Positions 45,001 to 57,145 of a stretch of DNA of 64,000 bases are shown here, piece by piece (positions within the stretch are counted from its first letter, which is position 1; every line of letters starts with the position of its first letter). The notes below the pieces were generated by a model that worked only from the letters and a program-made list of their open reading frames with translations, did no database searches and had not been told where the DNA came from. The translations under genes were made by a program, and so were the position numbers. The stretch lies in contig CP071498.1 in the NCBI GenBank assembly GCA_017354895.1, positions 1,054,001 through 1,118,000 of the forward strand, in the 5' to 3' direction. The stretch comes from Podospora comata (taxonomy: Eukaryota; Ascomycota; Sordariomycetes; Sordariales; Podosporaceae).

Positions 45001-48000
45001 GCGGCAGAATATACAGTACACAGCAGCAGAAACAAAAACAGGGACACCACTGGGACACTGTTTTTCCGTCAGTCCAAAAGCTGCCGTCCAACCTGCACCC
45101 CATCCGTGTCTGTGTACACAGCAAGCCACAACAAGCAGGCCAAGAAGGCTTTGGTGAGATTTCTTCGATTTCCAAGATTTTTCGCACAAGAAGCCAAGGT
45201 ATCGGATCAGGCACTTGATTTTTTTTTCTCTCTGGGAACAATTGCGAGCGATTTTTTTCTTCTCAGATTGGGTTGGATCAGGTAGGTAATTGGACCGTAT
45301 TACGACCCTCAGGACCCGAATCCTCACCGGCATATCTATCTCTAACCTGGTCAATATCATCCCAGCGTTGCATCTCAACATGCGGATCGTATCTGTCTGT
45401 CGGTGTCAGCCCTGCTGAGAGGATGGATGGTATCTTTGCTTTGGGGTCCACTTGATAGAGAGCAACATGAAAAAAAATGCGGATGGACAGGAGGTTTGTG
45501 CGGTTGAGGAGGTTGATGAGATGAAACACATCAACAGCTGTTTGGTCGGGATGAACTGATGGCAGTTGACAGCGCGGTTAGGTGGGTGGATTTCAGGGGG
45601 GGGGGGGCAGAGCCGCAGCGCTGAACATGCCTGGGGGCTAGGTAAGAAATGATCTCTGGCAGGGAACCAAGATATTGCGATTTCCAGTGATTTAAGCCGT
45701 TTCTTTTTATTTTGTTTCTTTTTTCTTGGGGGAAAATAACAAGGAAAGAAAACGGGCAAGTGCCGACAACAGCGGCAAACACAACACCGCATCAACCTTG
45801 TTCTAGAGCAAGCAACAGAACTTGTCAGAAAAGAACGGCCGAGGTCGTTTCTTTCTCCTCTTAACCGAACGATTCTGCAGCTGAAGCGGACGGTCCGTCC
45901 AACCGTTGCCTCTCTCCCCACTCTGGCGAGTGCCTCCGAGCAACGGACTGCTGTTAGTCAGACCCCGCAATACGCAATACATACAACACACGGTTTCTTT
46001 GGTTTCTTTGGAAGCGTTTAGAAAGAACTTCAACGGGGAAGACGGCAGCTTGGTAGCTGGAAATGCATGACTGCCAGCAAAAAAAAAAAAAAAGATGAGA
46101 CATCGTCCGTTGTTTTAACCTTTTCTCCGATTCCATCAACCCATGTTTTGGATTGTCCTGTTAGCGCAGATCATTTGTGGTATCCAAAGCGAGTTTAGCT
46201 TGCCTAGCGCTGCAACCCCCCAAGAGGTTTAGCAAGCGAGGATTTTTATTTATTTTTATTTTGGAACGGTCACATCGGCGATAGGGAGTGGTGGCGCTAT
46301 TGAAGATCGAGACAGCCGCGATAGGAATGGTTGGTTGGGCGGTGGAGGAGCTGGAAACTCTTCTTCAGAAAGAATGTCTCTGATCCAACCGACTTCCAGA
46401 GCTTTGTGATATGGAGCCCGGTGGCTGTCAAAAAAGATGCTAATAAAAGAAAGGACCCTGACTGTCTCACAGCGCCTGTTTGTTGCGGCGGCGAGACATT
46501 CATCCAATTTATAACTTGGAGCAACAACGAACTGGGAAGGCTTTTATATAGGTATATATGGGTTTATTCCCAAAGGCAATCAAATTCTGTGCGAGGGTGG
46601 ATATGATTTCATCTTCCCCTTGTACTGCGTAGAAATGGCGGCGGCACGGTTCATGTCCATTCAGACCCCTGCCCAGGCCCGAAAACTGCGGCTGGGCTCG
46701 ACGTTGCATTCTGCCAAGAGATGGGTCTCTTTCTGAAAGAGAGAAACCGGGCGGGTGGTGTCCCGGGTTTCGACGATGATTTGTTGGTGAGCGGGAAGTC
46801 GGTCGTTCTGTCTGCGTGTCTGGCGTCGCACATGTGTGTGTACATACATGAGATGGTAGTAGCTATTCCAGAGCATCGGGAACTGATAACGCCAAGTTTT
46901 CCCTTCCATTCTCGCGGGGGCTCGGCAGGTTCAAGGTTCAAGGTACTCGACACTGGAATACGAAGGGGGCGGGGGCCCACTGTTTCTGTATGCGTGGCTC
47001 CAACAACGACAGGTCCAGAGGTCTCCCCCAATCCACCGACAAGATACCTGATTCTTTCTTGGAGAAGACTCACTTGTTGGAGAGAGGAGTAGGTGCATTT
47101 CTGCACCTGCCTTACTCGTCCCGTCGTTGCTTTGGGACCATCAGAATGGTGCACATTGTGCCTCCGTACCCCGCCAGGCCAGACCACCTCAGGGTAGCAA
47201 GGATGCATGGGTGGTGTGTGTGTGTGTGTGAGGTAGGTACAAGGTACATGGGTACAACATGTCTTGGGGTCGAGGAAAGAAAAACCCCCGCGTGGCTAAC
47301 TAACCCCCTCCCCTGTTGATGCATGGATTGCCAATGCGGCGCCTGTTCTTGTCCTTGATGCCAGTCCGGTCTGAGCAAGTCTCGCACCCGACGGGACACT
47401 CGAGGGCTGAAAAAGCCCAGATTGGATCTAGCCGTGCCTGGAGTCGTTTGGAACAAGTCTGTTCTCATATAATGCCCGCCTTCTCTCTGTCTGACCCCGT
47501 AAGGCAGAGCCCTCCTCCTGGAAATTCGCATCCCGAACCACACAGCCCTCCGAGTCTTTCGACTGACTGACTGACTGACACACCAGCAGCAGCCAGCCTT
47601 GTGTCTTCTCTTCTCTGTGTAGCATCCAGAGGCCTCTCTTCGCTACACTATCCTGCCTGCCATCTAGCGCTGCTTGGCCAGACTGATCATTCTTGGCTGC
47701 TCTACTCGCCTCACTCAAAAGTTGGAGAGCTCCCATCCCGAATTTGCGACTGGATTTTCCCCGGTTTCGATCATTGTTCCTTGGATTTAAAACACGGCTG
47801 TCACCGAGCACGCCTGCTGCCTTCAGCCGAACTGGTCATTCAGCTTCGAGATTGCCCGAGGACCCTGAGTTGCACTCAACCATTTATCCCCTTCGAACCT
47901 CGCTACCTCCCGTCCTTCCATGCGACCTTGAAGGCACTTAATATAAACAGACGCAACCTGCACCACCCCGCAGCATCCCAACCAATATCGACTTTGATCA

Positions 48001-48155
48001 GGTGCTTTTGACACACGATTGTGACGTCGGAGACTCCCATTACCCGCTTCTGCCTCTCACGACGCTTCCATCTTCTGGACTTGCCCCTTTCCTGGAAACA
48101 ACACATCTTCCCGTGCGCAGATCGCTGGTCGAGGACGCAAGGCCAATCCTTCGCC
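42051..48155. other. About 6 kb gene-poor region
   Basis: Divergent intergenic DNA between PSY2 (minus) and the gene starting at 48156 (plus). I found no frame with family-like sequence on either strand; the longest (43421-43891 plus, 45406-45921 minus) are His/Pro/Ser-rich or shift composition. It has short homopolymer runs (poly-G at 45597-45607, poly-A at 46079-46093) and a CT run at 44534-44547. The last 500 bases are a CA/CT-rich leader. It may hold regulatory DNA, a long 5' UTR or non-coding transcripts. Confidence 0.45.
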
Positions 48156-49547
48156 ATGTCCATGTTCTCGTTCATCAGAAAGGGCCGACAGGCAGCCAAG
48201 GAGCACAAGGCCGAAAAGGCCGAGAAGGCAAAGAGGGAAGCCCAGAAGCCTCCTTACAGGCACATCCCAAAACATGCCGCCATCGACGCGGTATCATCGG
48301 GGCCTGCTGGGTGGAGGTCCGAGGACCGCCAGAAGATTGTTGATCAGAACAAGCGGAGGAGCGCCATGACCACCAGTGGCATGAACATGACTGGCCAGCC
48401 TCGCATTCACAGCTCTCTCTCCCACGTTTCATTCCCAGCTGCCTTCGCTACCCCGGTGGTCCCCAGGACGTACAGCCACAGCAGCATGCCCGCCGGTTGG
48501 GCGTCTGGGGATATGAATTACAGCAACGTCGACGTCTCTAGTTCGTCGGTGAAGGGCAAAGAGGTCGACAGGAGCACATCAGCCTCGCTTTATCTGAGCC
48601 GATCAGCAGCTAGATTGTCAGCCGGGCGATATCCAATGAACATGAACGCCGTCATTGGCACCGGTGATCTCTCAGTCTCGCCTGTCGACAGCTCCAGCAA
48701 CTCGACAAGCTCGCAGGACGATCTGGAGATGAAGCCCATCAAGCACGCATCCCTCCCACCAGTGACGAGCAAGACAAGAGGCTACTCAAGACCCATGAGC
48801 GACAGCGGCTCAATCCACCGCCTTCACCCAGCCCGAAGACTCTCCGACGCTGAACAAAACACCACCCCCACCCCCACCCCGGCCCCAGCGCGCACCTCCT
48901 ACTCCCCACGCACGAGCTCCCTCCCCGCCGGCATCCCCCCCGTCCCAGCAATCCCGGCCATGCAATTCGGCGCCGCGATCACAAGCTCCACCGTCTCCTC
49001 CACCACCGCCTCGGCAGCCAGCTCCGTAACCATGGTCCCCATCGCCTCGAGCGTTTCTCTCCACACCAACAATTCCAAACCAATAATCAAAAACGTCGAA
49101 GAACGCCGCGACGTGGCGGTTATTTCCCTGACCCCCGAACCCTCCAGCGACGAGGAAGTCTCCCCCGTCGGAACCGCCATCTCCCCCATCACCACCTCCC
49201 CTACCAAGAACAAGAGGAGGACGTGCAAACCCAGCCGGTTCCCCGAGCTGGAGACGATCAACTCGAATATTTCCATCGCCGCGGTTGAGACACCTCTCTC
49301 CTCGGTGCCGTCATCGGAGAAGGACAGTCCCAAACTTGCGGTGACGGAAATTCATGAGAAGATTCGGCCTACGTCCACGATTGCGGCGACGCTCCCGATT
49401 GATTTTGATGAAAACAGCCTGCCGACGCCAAAGGCGCTCGACCTGCCTGCGCCGGTGGCTCAAAAGCAGGGGAAGTTGAGCAAGAACCCGGGGAGGAAGG
49501 GGAGGTGGTCGTTGAGGGGGCATAAGAGTGCTGCTGTCGCTGTTTAG
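48156..49547 (+). CDS. Fungal conserved Ser/Pro-rich protein of unknown function (463 aa)
   Basis: Single exon. The ATG at 48156 has a CGCCATGTCC context; earlier in-frame codons belong to the leader. The N-terminus (MSMFSFIRKGRQAAKEHKA, then repeated Lys/Glu/Ala, PPYRHIPKHAAIDAVSSGP, GWRSEDRQKIVDQNKRRSAM) resembles a conserved block that I believe is shared by many filamentous ascomycete proteins of unknown role. The remainder is Ser/Thr/Pro-rich disorder with probable phosphosites (SLTPEPSSDEEVSPV, RRTCKPSRFPELETI) and a short basic C-terminus (NPGRKGRWSLRGHKSA). No signal peptide or membrane span. Likely a signalling or cytoskeletal scaffold, but that is a guess. Confidence 0.75.
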   Translation: MSMFSFIRKGRQAAKEHKAEKAEKAKREAQKPPYRHIPKHAAIDAVSSGPAGWRSEDRQKIVDQNKRRSAMTTSGMNMTGQPRIHSSLSHVSFPAAFATPVVPRTYSHSSMPAGWASGDMNYSNVDVSSSSVKGKEVDRSTSASLYLSRSAARLSAGRYPMNMNAVIGTGDLSVSPVDSSSNSTSSQDDLEMKPIKHASLPPVTSKTRGYSRPMSDSGSIHRLHPARRLSDAEQNTTPTPTPAPARTSYSPRTSSLPAGIPPVPAIPAMQFGAAITSSTVSSTTASAASSVTMVPIASSVSLHTNNSKPIIKNVEERRDVAVISLTPEPSSDEEVSPVGTAISPITTSPTKNKRRTCKPSRFPELETINSNISIAAVETPLSSVPSSEKDSPKLAVTEIHEKIRPTSTIAATLPIDFDENSLPTPKALDLPAPVAQKQGKLSKNPGRKGRWSLRGHKSAAVAV

Positions 49548-52480
49548 CCAGGTAAACCAACACAATCACCACCCCCAACTGCAGCCGACGCAACCTCTCT
49601 TTTGTTTTGATGGGTGGGAGTTTTTGCTGTATCATCATGAACACACATGGGCCTGTTCAGTTTCGCCCAGTCTTTTTCTTTTCTTTTGTATCAACCTTGG
49701 CAAGCGAGTGTAGCAGGGCGTTGGGATATTTTTTTTTATTTAAATTCTTTTTTGTTTAATCATAAGCGGGTTTATTTTGTGTGTGGAGGGGGGATGTAAT
49801 GCCTGGCGTTAAAAGTTGGATCTTTTTATTATCTACTGTCTAGGTACGCAAGGAGGGGAATGATGACATGGAAACTGGAATGGATTGGAAATATTTCACT
49901 AGATGGATGGATGGACGGGCATTGGGATAGTTACGATATCAGAAACTCAGGAAGAACACACCCGCCAAATAGGTCACTGTTCAATCTGTCGATGATAAGA
50001 CCTCTCTCCAACATGCAGAAAATGTGATCGTATCAACATCCAGAGATAGGAGAAATCCATGATTCCAGACCAGGGGCGGCGCGCTTTTACCACGTGGGAC
50101 TAAGCTATCCATAACGGGGTTGGTTTGGGAGCATAAGGCTAGGCCTAGCTCGGCGGGTTCAGCTCTTGTCTTGCAAGCCACTTGAGTTGCCGGATTTGGA
50201 GTTAGCGGCGCGCCAGGTTGGGCAGAGGACGGTGTGAATGGGCGGAACGAGGCGGCGGGATGAAGAGAGTGACAAGACGGAGGGGTTTGGAGATGGACTG
50301 GGCGCTGCGCATGAGGAGGTAAGGCGGACTGGTGGTGGTGGTGGTGATACACACACATGAGCACAGCCAGCGGACGGGCATCAATGCTAAGGATGGGGAC
50401 TCACCGCGTTGCTCTTTTGCAAACCATGATGATGATGATGATGATGCTGATGATGATGACGGAGGCGGCGTAAAGCTAATACCTCTGGCGGATTCAATAA
50501 TTCGTCTTTTGCAATTTCCACCATCTCATCGGTGCCCCATCAGACATCATTGCCATATGACCGGTGATGAAAACCTGCCGAATCTATTATTCTTCACTAG
50601 CAATACCCGAGACATTTCAAATCTGCCGTTTGGATAGTGTCAACTTACCAGTCTGTGTGTGTGGAGTTCAAAAGTCGGTCCAGACTGACTCCAACTTCTG
50701 CTCCAACAACCAACCCCAATATGTCTCCAACTACCTATCATGCAGCGATACACCTCCAGAATGGACAGCACAAGAAAAGGCTAATGCAGCGATTTGCCCA
50801 TCGGGAGGCAACTGGTGGGGAGGGGAAAGACAGCAAATAATACCCCGTAGATAGCTTGGCTGTCCCAACTCCGGAGAAAAGCTCCGGCCCCGAACAGACA
50901 GACGACTTCTTCTGACCGATCAAACAACAAACCAAGGAAATCCGAAACCAGACTATCCGTCCCGTAGTGCAAAAACCGGTGAGAATGTTGGGGAACGGGA
51001 GGGGGGTGGGTGGGTGGTTGGGCTCGACGAGGCCATACCATACCGCATCGAATCAACTTCACCGCTTGATGTCGAGGTTGCAGACGGACGTCATGTCAAA
51101 GTCCCGGATGGTGTCAGAAAACTAGTGATTCCAGCTGGTCGGGAAAGAGAAGAAATAAAAACTAGCTACCCATGCTAGGTGTGTTGTCAGTAAACCTTGC
51201 CTATTTGGGTGGTGGTGGTGTGGCGTGGGGGTCAGTCAATCAAGCTCACAACACCGGGATCTGCACGTTGATAGATAAGGTCTGCCTTGCTAGACATACA
51301 TGAACGGAAAGAATGTCTCACTCGTCTCTCTTGCTCAGAGATATCATTCACGAAGGAAGTCAGGTTGGCATGAAAGTTCCCGAACCACACAGCTCACATG
51401 TGGCCCGACATCATGTCATGTCCAACTTTCCCAAGCCCCCTCCATCTGATCAGTTTTGTAGGAAAAAGGGAGGGTGGCACTGGGGCTCAAGCCTCAGCGG
51501 GTGATCGCAGAGGAGAGAGGGGGACCCTTAGCTGACCATTGCTTGTCCCAAGTACACCGACGGGCCAGCCTCACCGGGATGAATTGATAGAAGCTGCGGT
51601 GTACCGCCTCCAGTGTGAGTGGTGGTGGGATGGGACCATGGTCGTATTATAGATCCCCAGCCGGAGGCGGTACCGGAAATCGTCTACCGGTGTGTTGAGG
51701 CAAGTGGATGGGATGGGCTGATGGCGGGAGAAGAAAAGCTGATAGCGCATGCGGTGTTACCTGGAAAAGAGAGAAAATAGTTACACCGCACTTCCCAAAT
51801 TTGCAACAAGACGACTGGGATTGCGAGTGAGTAATTCTCAGCCTTTGTTAAAGAACATCTGAATTTTTCCGAGCCAGTGAAGTATCGTATCACCAGGCAT
51901 AATCATGCTATTCTCCTCAGCTCGTACCTAGGCGTGCTCGCATGAGGGGTACCTGCAAACTTACAGCAAGATGACCGTCTTCAACCACCGTTAAACAAAG
52001 CAACAAAACCGTCTCCCACACTGTCGAAATCACATGCCTCCCGTTGTCCCAGAAATCCCAAGACAAGGAAGCGATGGCATTCCTTTCTCGAACTTCTCGA
52101 ACTAAAAACCCCCCGTCCCATTGGAAGCAAGTGGATCTCCCTTGTGGGCCCTTCCCTGAAGATCGACAGGAACTCCGCCAACATGATTCGCCAGCCTTTG
52201 CTCCCGTTGCGCCCCACTGGGTCTCGCATTCAGTTCCCAGGTGTCATCATCTCGCGGCTCTCGCTTACAGCCTTGCACCCTTCTTGTTGCCAAACCTCCA
52301 GATGGCCTTTTGAAGGTCGTCGAGTTGCAAAACAACTTTCGCCGAGCGGAGCGGATGATATCCCCATGATTTCCTAGTCCTGCTTTTTGCAAGATCGTTT
52401 CCAGCGCGCGGTGACAGCGCGACCGCCTTTTCTTGCCTTTCGTGTTCGGCGCTCCCAGCTCGGTGCAATTCACCACCAAA
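49548..52480. other. Intergenic, no supported gene
   Basis: 3' flank of the previous gene, then a stretch with an ATG/GAT microsatellite (50425-50460) and a plus-strand Cys-containing open stretch at 50639-50854 that lacks a clear start. The last 250 bases are the promoter/leader of ALG5. Nothing else recognised. Confidence 0.45.
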
Positions 52481-53904
52481 ATGGCAGCCGACACCAGCAA
52501 CACCACCGAGCGCCTCGTCGCAGCAGCCACCCAGCTCATATCCCTCCTCTTCACCACCGCGCGCGAACAGCCAATCCGGTTGTTCTTTCTATTCGTCTTT
52601 CCCCTAGCCCTCTTCGGCATAATCTCTGTAAGCCATCCCCTGCCCTTACAGCATCCTCCTTACTTGCCCAACTAACCACCCCCTTCCCCCCGTAGATCTA
52701 CCTCCTCCTCCACCTCCTAGCCCCCAAACCCCGCCCCCCCTACCCCTCGGAAAAAACCTACCTCACCACCCTGCCCTCAGGCGCCATCTCCCCCCCAAGA
52801 CCCCTCCCCTGCTGGTACGACCGCTGGCACGCCGAAGGCTGCCTCAAAGAGCAATACCCCACCGTCCCGGACGGTTTCGACGTCCCCGACCAAGCCAACA
52901 TCGAGCCCGCAGAGGTCGAAGTGAGCGTTGTCGTCCCTGCCTACAACGAACAAGACAGGATAGAAGTCGCTCTCGAAGAAATGGTCGAGTATCTCGACGC
53001 GAATTTCGGGCGCGGTCAGGAAGGAGGGTTCGGGAGGTTGTTGCCTACGTTGGAGAGACCTAAGCCCGGAGTAGGGACGCCGGGATCGAGACCGTCGACG
53101 CCGCACAGGTTGGTTTTCAAGTGTGAGAATGCACTTGGTGGGGGGAGGGGGCAGTCACCGCCGAGGGAGCGGCCGCCGAGGGGGTATGAGATTATTGTTG
53201 TTGATGATGGGAGCGAGGACAGGACGGTGGAGGTGGTGTTGGAGTTTGGGAGACGACGTGGGTTGCATGATGTGCTCAGGGTGGTGAGTCTGGAGAAGAA
53301 TAGAGGGAAGGGGGGGAGTGTGACGCATGGGTTGAGGCACGTGAGGGGGAAATACGCCGTCTTTGCCGACGCGGACGGGGCGTCTAGGTTCAGCGACCTG
53401 GGCCGCCTCATTGAAGGTTGTGAGGATGTTGTTGATGGATCCAACAGGGGCGTTGCCATTGGCAGCAGGGCTCATCTTGTCGGGAGCGAAGCTGTCGTCA
53501 AGAGGTCGGCCATTCGGAACTTTTTGATGAGGTCGTTCCACTTTGTGCTCATGATCCTCACCCCGCCGGCGACGTCGAGGATACGGGATACGCAGTGCGG
53601 GTTTAAGCTGTTCTCGAGGGCGGCGCTGCCGCATATTGTGCCGTATATGCACGCTGAGGGCTGGATTTTTGATATTGAGATGTTGATGCTGGCGGAGAGC
53701 GCGCCGGCGACGCCGGTCCTGGCGAGTGATGGGAGCGTGATTGGGACCAGTTATGGGATCAAGGTGGCGGAGGTGCCGGTTGGGTGGGAGGAGGTGGGCG
53801 GGAGCAAGATGAGTCTTGTGAAGGACAGTGTTAGGATGGCGGTTGGGTTAGCGGTGCTGAGGGCGAGTTGGATGCTGGGGGTTTATAGGAGGAGGTTGAC
53901 GTAG
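52481..53904 (+). CDS. ALG5: Dolichyl-phosphate beta-glucosyltransferase (451 aa)
   Basis: GT-A fold, family 2 glycosyltransferase that transfers glucose from UDP-glucose to dolichyl phosphate on the cytosolic ER face, supplying Dol-P-Glc for N-glycan assembly. Exons 52481-52627 and 52696-53904, phase-0 intron. The N-terminal hydrophobic segment (RLFFLFVFPLALFGIISIYLLL) is the membrane anchor, interrupted by the intron. Catalytic-domain motifs: SVVVPAYNEQDRI, YEIIVVDDGSEDRT, FADADGASRFSD (the DxD-type metal site), RDTQCGFKLF and EGWIFDIEML. An insertion of about 50 Gly/Pro/Arg-rich residues lies between EEMVEYLDA and GYEIIVVDD, making the protein longer than the 334-aa yeast enzyme. Confidence 0.93.
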
Positions 53905-54796
53905 TTTTGGTAGGGGGGTTTTACGGCTGGTGTATATGTTGTAATATATGGGAATCTCTGTTGTCTTTCAGGGCTTTGGACTTTGGAGGTGTAAAGTGTG
54001 ATTGATATATGCGAGTTTGAAGTGAGAATATATCTCGGGATTGAGACTTGAGGGGTGTGGTTTGGGTATCTAGAATTACGCGCTGGGCTCTATCTATACA
54101 TAAGGGATGATAAGTAGCAAAGAAACTAAAAACTATCTGGCAAAAGATAAAAACATACAACATCAGGGATTCCCCAGTCGTCACCGACCTGAGTACTGAT
54201 CTGACCCTTAACTGCTTGACTAGGGGAGAGCGGACGGGATCCCGTATTTTCAGCTAGGTATGGTCGTATGTGATGGTTAAGGTAGGAAAAGAGACTTATG
54301 TAGGGGACGGTGGTGGTGACAGAACATTGGTTTGAAAACCACCCGCGGACATGCTGATCTCGCAGAGGTGTTTGCCAATCAACTCGAGGACTCACATTAC
54401 ACGCAGGTACGCCAACGCCCACTTTTACCAGATGCTGCGACCTCTGTTCAAGGGGTAGGTTATAGCCGCCGGGGACTCGATATCACTGCCTGTGAGGGGG
54501 GAGGCACGTTTGAGCCATGTGCGGGCACGGCTTCATGAGTTTTGGTATTGGATTGTTGTTTTTATTGTACATTTAGAATACATCACACGTACAACTGTAC
54601 TCTCCTCCGCCCTTGTTGACTCCGCCCTTGAGCCAACCAAATGCATCTCTATACACATCATGTCCTTTTGGTTCCCAGTCCTTTTACCCACCCCAAGCAA
54701 ACATGTGCATAACCCCCCATTTTGTCTTTCCCTATCCTGTAATATCATCCTTTCTACATCTATTACACACATCCGCCCTGCCCTTCTACCACTAGC
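53905..54796. other. Intergenic between convergent genes
   Basis: 3' flanks of ALG5 (plus) and the mitochondrial S4 gene (minus). AT-richer than the flanking genes. No coding signal or repeat seen. Confidence 0.55.
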
Positions 54797-56294
54797 TCAA
54801 CGTCTCCTCAAGTACCAGTTGAAAGCCAACTGCGAGGTGTGCATGTTGAATGGCGTGGGAATCTCAGTCTTGCCCGGGCGAGCAACCGGATGACGGAGGT
54901 AGACAGCGGCGCAGATCTTGGGGTTAACCTCAAGATACCGGGGGATGAACGCAAATGCGGACATGTAGGGGCGGGGCCTCCACGGGGTGGCATATGGCTT
55001 GGAGGGGTCCCATGGGTTGATCTTCTCCTCCTCGAGCAGACGCTTGAGAATCTGGGACTCGACCATGTCGAATTTGGTTTGAGCTGTTGGTACTGGCGTT
55101 CTTGTCCTGAGCTGTGGGTAGTCGGGGGTGGAGGGGTTGGTGGGTGCCTCGGCGGCAGGGGCTTCCGCTTGTTGCTGTTGCCGAAGCTCTGCGCGCTCGG
55201 CGGGGGTGAGTTCCAGTTCGGACATGAGGGAGGCCAGGTTCTCCATGTCGTCGCCGGTTTCCTGAACATCGGTGCCTACTTTGCGGGCTCTGTTCATGGC
55301 CTCCTTGATCTTCTTGGAGAGCTCACGGATCTCCTTCTTGTGGCCGCCTGAGAGCTTATCCTTATTCTCCTCGATGATCTTCCTGGCATGCTGGTGCAGT
55401 TGTTTCAGCCCGTCGAGATGTTGAGCTTTGAGTTGTTCGGGGCTGAGCTCTTCGGCGGACTGCTCAGCGGCTTCGGCGGTTTCTTCGGCGGGCTCGGCAT
55501 CCTCTTCGGCTGTGGGTGTCTTTGGTGTGCTGGACGACTCGGACTTGGAGGTCTTCTTGCGGCCGGTGGCAATCATGACTTTTTCCGGGTCGACCTGGAA
55601 GAGATCACCTGGGTTTAGGAGATATCCGGGATGTTGCATCTGTCACACAAAGACACGTGTTAAGAGGCTGAATTTGAACTGGTCATTACGGATAGGCATA
55701 CCTTCTTCCCGTTCACCTTGACGGCACCGTGAATAACGAACTGGCGGGCCTGCCTTGCACTGCTGGCAAACAGAGCTCGGAAAACGGAAATATCGAGACG
55801 ACGCTCTTGGGGAGCAAAGGTCATCTGCATATAGGGTGTCATGCCCTCGGCATTTCCAGTGTTGCGGGCGACATTCTTTTCGGACCTCCCTGGCTTGACG
55901 TCACGTCCAGAACCACGACCAGCTGCCTGCTCGCTACCGTCGTATTTGGCCATGTATGCTGGGTCCATGTTGACGGCCGAGAGCAGCCTCCTGCTGAACA
56001 TGCGCTCCCACTGCTTCTCCTTGATATGCTCGCCGTGATAGGCACGGGTGGCAGCTTTGGCGTGCCATTTTTGCTGAAAGAAGGTGCCAAAGTTACCCTT
56101 CCTATCCCTCATCCGGAAGAGGTTGAACAGATTGTATTTGTTCCATGTTTGTCTTACGCGCTACACTGTGCATTAGAGGCCTGGATGTCATGGAGATCAT
56201 GGACAGAGAGGGGTAGAGAGAGAGAGAGCAAGGTTCCCAGACTTACGCCACGCTTCAAGGAATGATAGCGTAATATCCTACGCTCGCACCTCAT
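54797..56294 (-). CDS. NAM9: Mitochondrial small-subunit ribosomal protein uS4m (449 aa)
   Basis: Mitochondrial homologue of bacterial S4, an early-binding 16S-type rRNA protein of the small subunit. Exons 56294-56247, 56160-55702 and 55639-54797, both introns phase 0. The start reads [12 protein letters not shown] joined to [16 protein letters not shown], as in fungal Nam9. The S4 RNA-binding domain lies around the second intron: [31 protein letters not shown], then [16 protein letters not shown]. Before it is an insertion, and after it a long Glu/Ala/Gln-rich coiled-coil-like extension (about residues 190-330) not found in bacterial S4, then a conserved C-terminus ([32 protein letters not shown]). 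Divergent neighbour is the La gene, about 850 bp away. Confidence 0.92.
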
Positions 56295-57145
56295 CTTGAC
56301 GACTTTTTGGGGGCTCTCCTTGTTCAATGGACCAGGCCCGACTCTTGGAAGCGCAGGGTGAGCTGTGGGAGGCAGCTGGAGATACCCAAGGGACTCGGTA
56401 TAGCGTCGTTGCGAGCTGATGCGCCCTATCGCTATCGCCCGAAAAAGTTTCCAATTGGGGCCGGTCCCCGGCAGCAGCTCACGTGAGATGCCGGCCAGCA
56501 ACTGAACGAAAGGTACCTGGAGTTTGGACCAGTGAGGAGCGAGTGTTTGCCATACGGGAGCTAGCACAAGATGGAACTAGTCTGTGCTTATCCGGCAGGC
56601 AAATGTGGGGAAGATGCGGGTGCCCAGACCCCAAGCGGCGGGCGGTGACAAGCTGCACGAAAAAAAAAATCCAATTGAAGCAGCTCGATGTGGGGTTTGC
56701 GCCTGCGCGACAGCAGTTTCAGTGTTGACTTGGAGACCGCGCTGATTGACCAAAAAACACCCATAGCCAAAACTTTGCGACAAGGACAATAGCGACCAGA
56801 GAGACTCTCACAACAATAGTACTCGTCGCTCCAGCCCTAGCTTCCTATTGTTCGCTCGCTTCAATAACCTTCGAGTCACTTGTCCGTAAGTCCATCTGAC
56901 TCCTCGCCGCGCCTGGGGGGGCTTTTCACTTTGGCGCACTGCTTGCTTGCTACCCCACCATCCATACCCATCCCATTAAAAGCTGCCCTCCTCCCCAGCT
57001 AGTTCTTTTCTCCCTCCGTTACACTTTTCCAACCCGCCAACCCAAACTCTGTCAAATTCTTCCCTTCTCTTTCTAACCCGCTTCCCAGCAATTCCTCAAT
57101 TCCCACGGTACTCTCAATCCATCACCTTCACATCACATCGCAACC
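56295..57145. promoter_or_regulatory. Shared upstream region of NAM9 and the La gene
   Basis: About 850 bp between divergent starts (56294 minus, 57146 plus). The La-side half is strongly pyrimidine-rich (56930-57130), typical of fungal housekeeping leaders. No frame with coding character. A common promoter is inferred from arrangement only. Confidence 0.4.

Noticed and set aside
53155-53652. 165-aa minus-strand frame inside ALG5
   Set aside because: Antisense shadow of the ALG5 coding exon.
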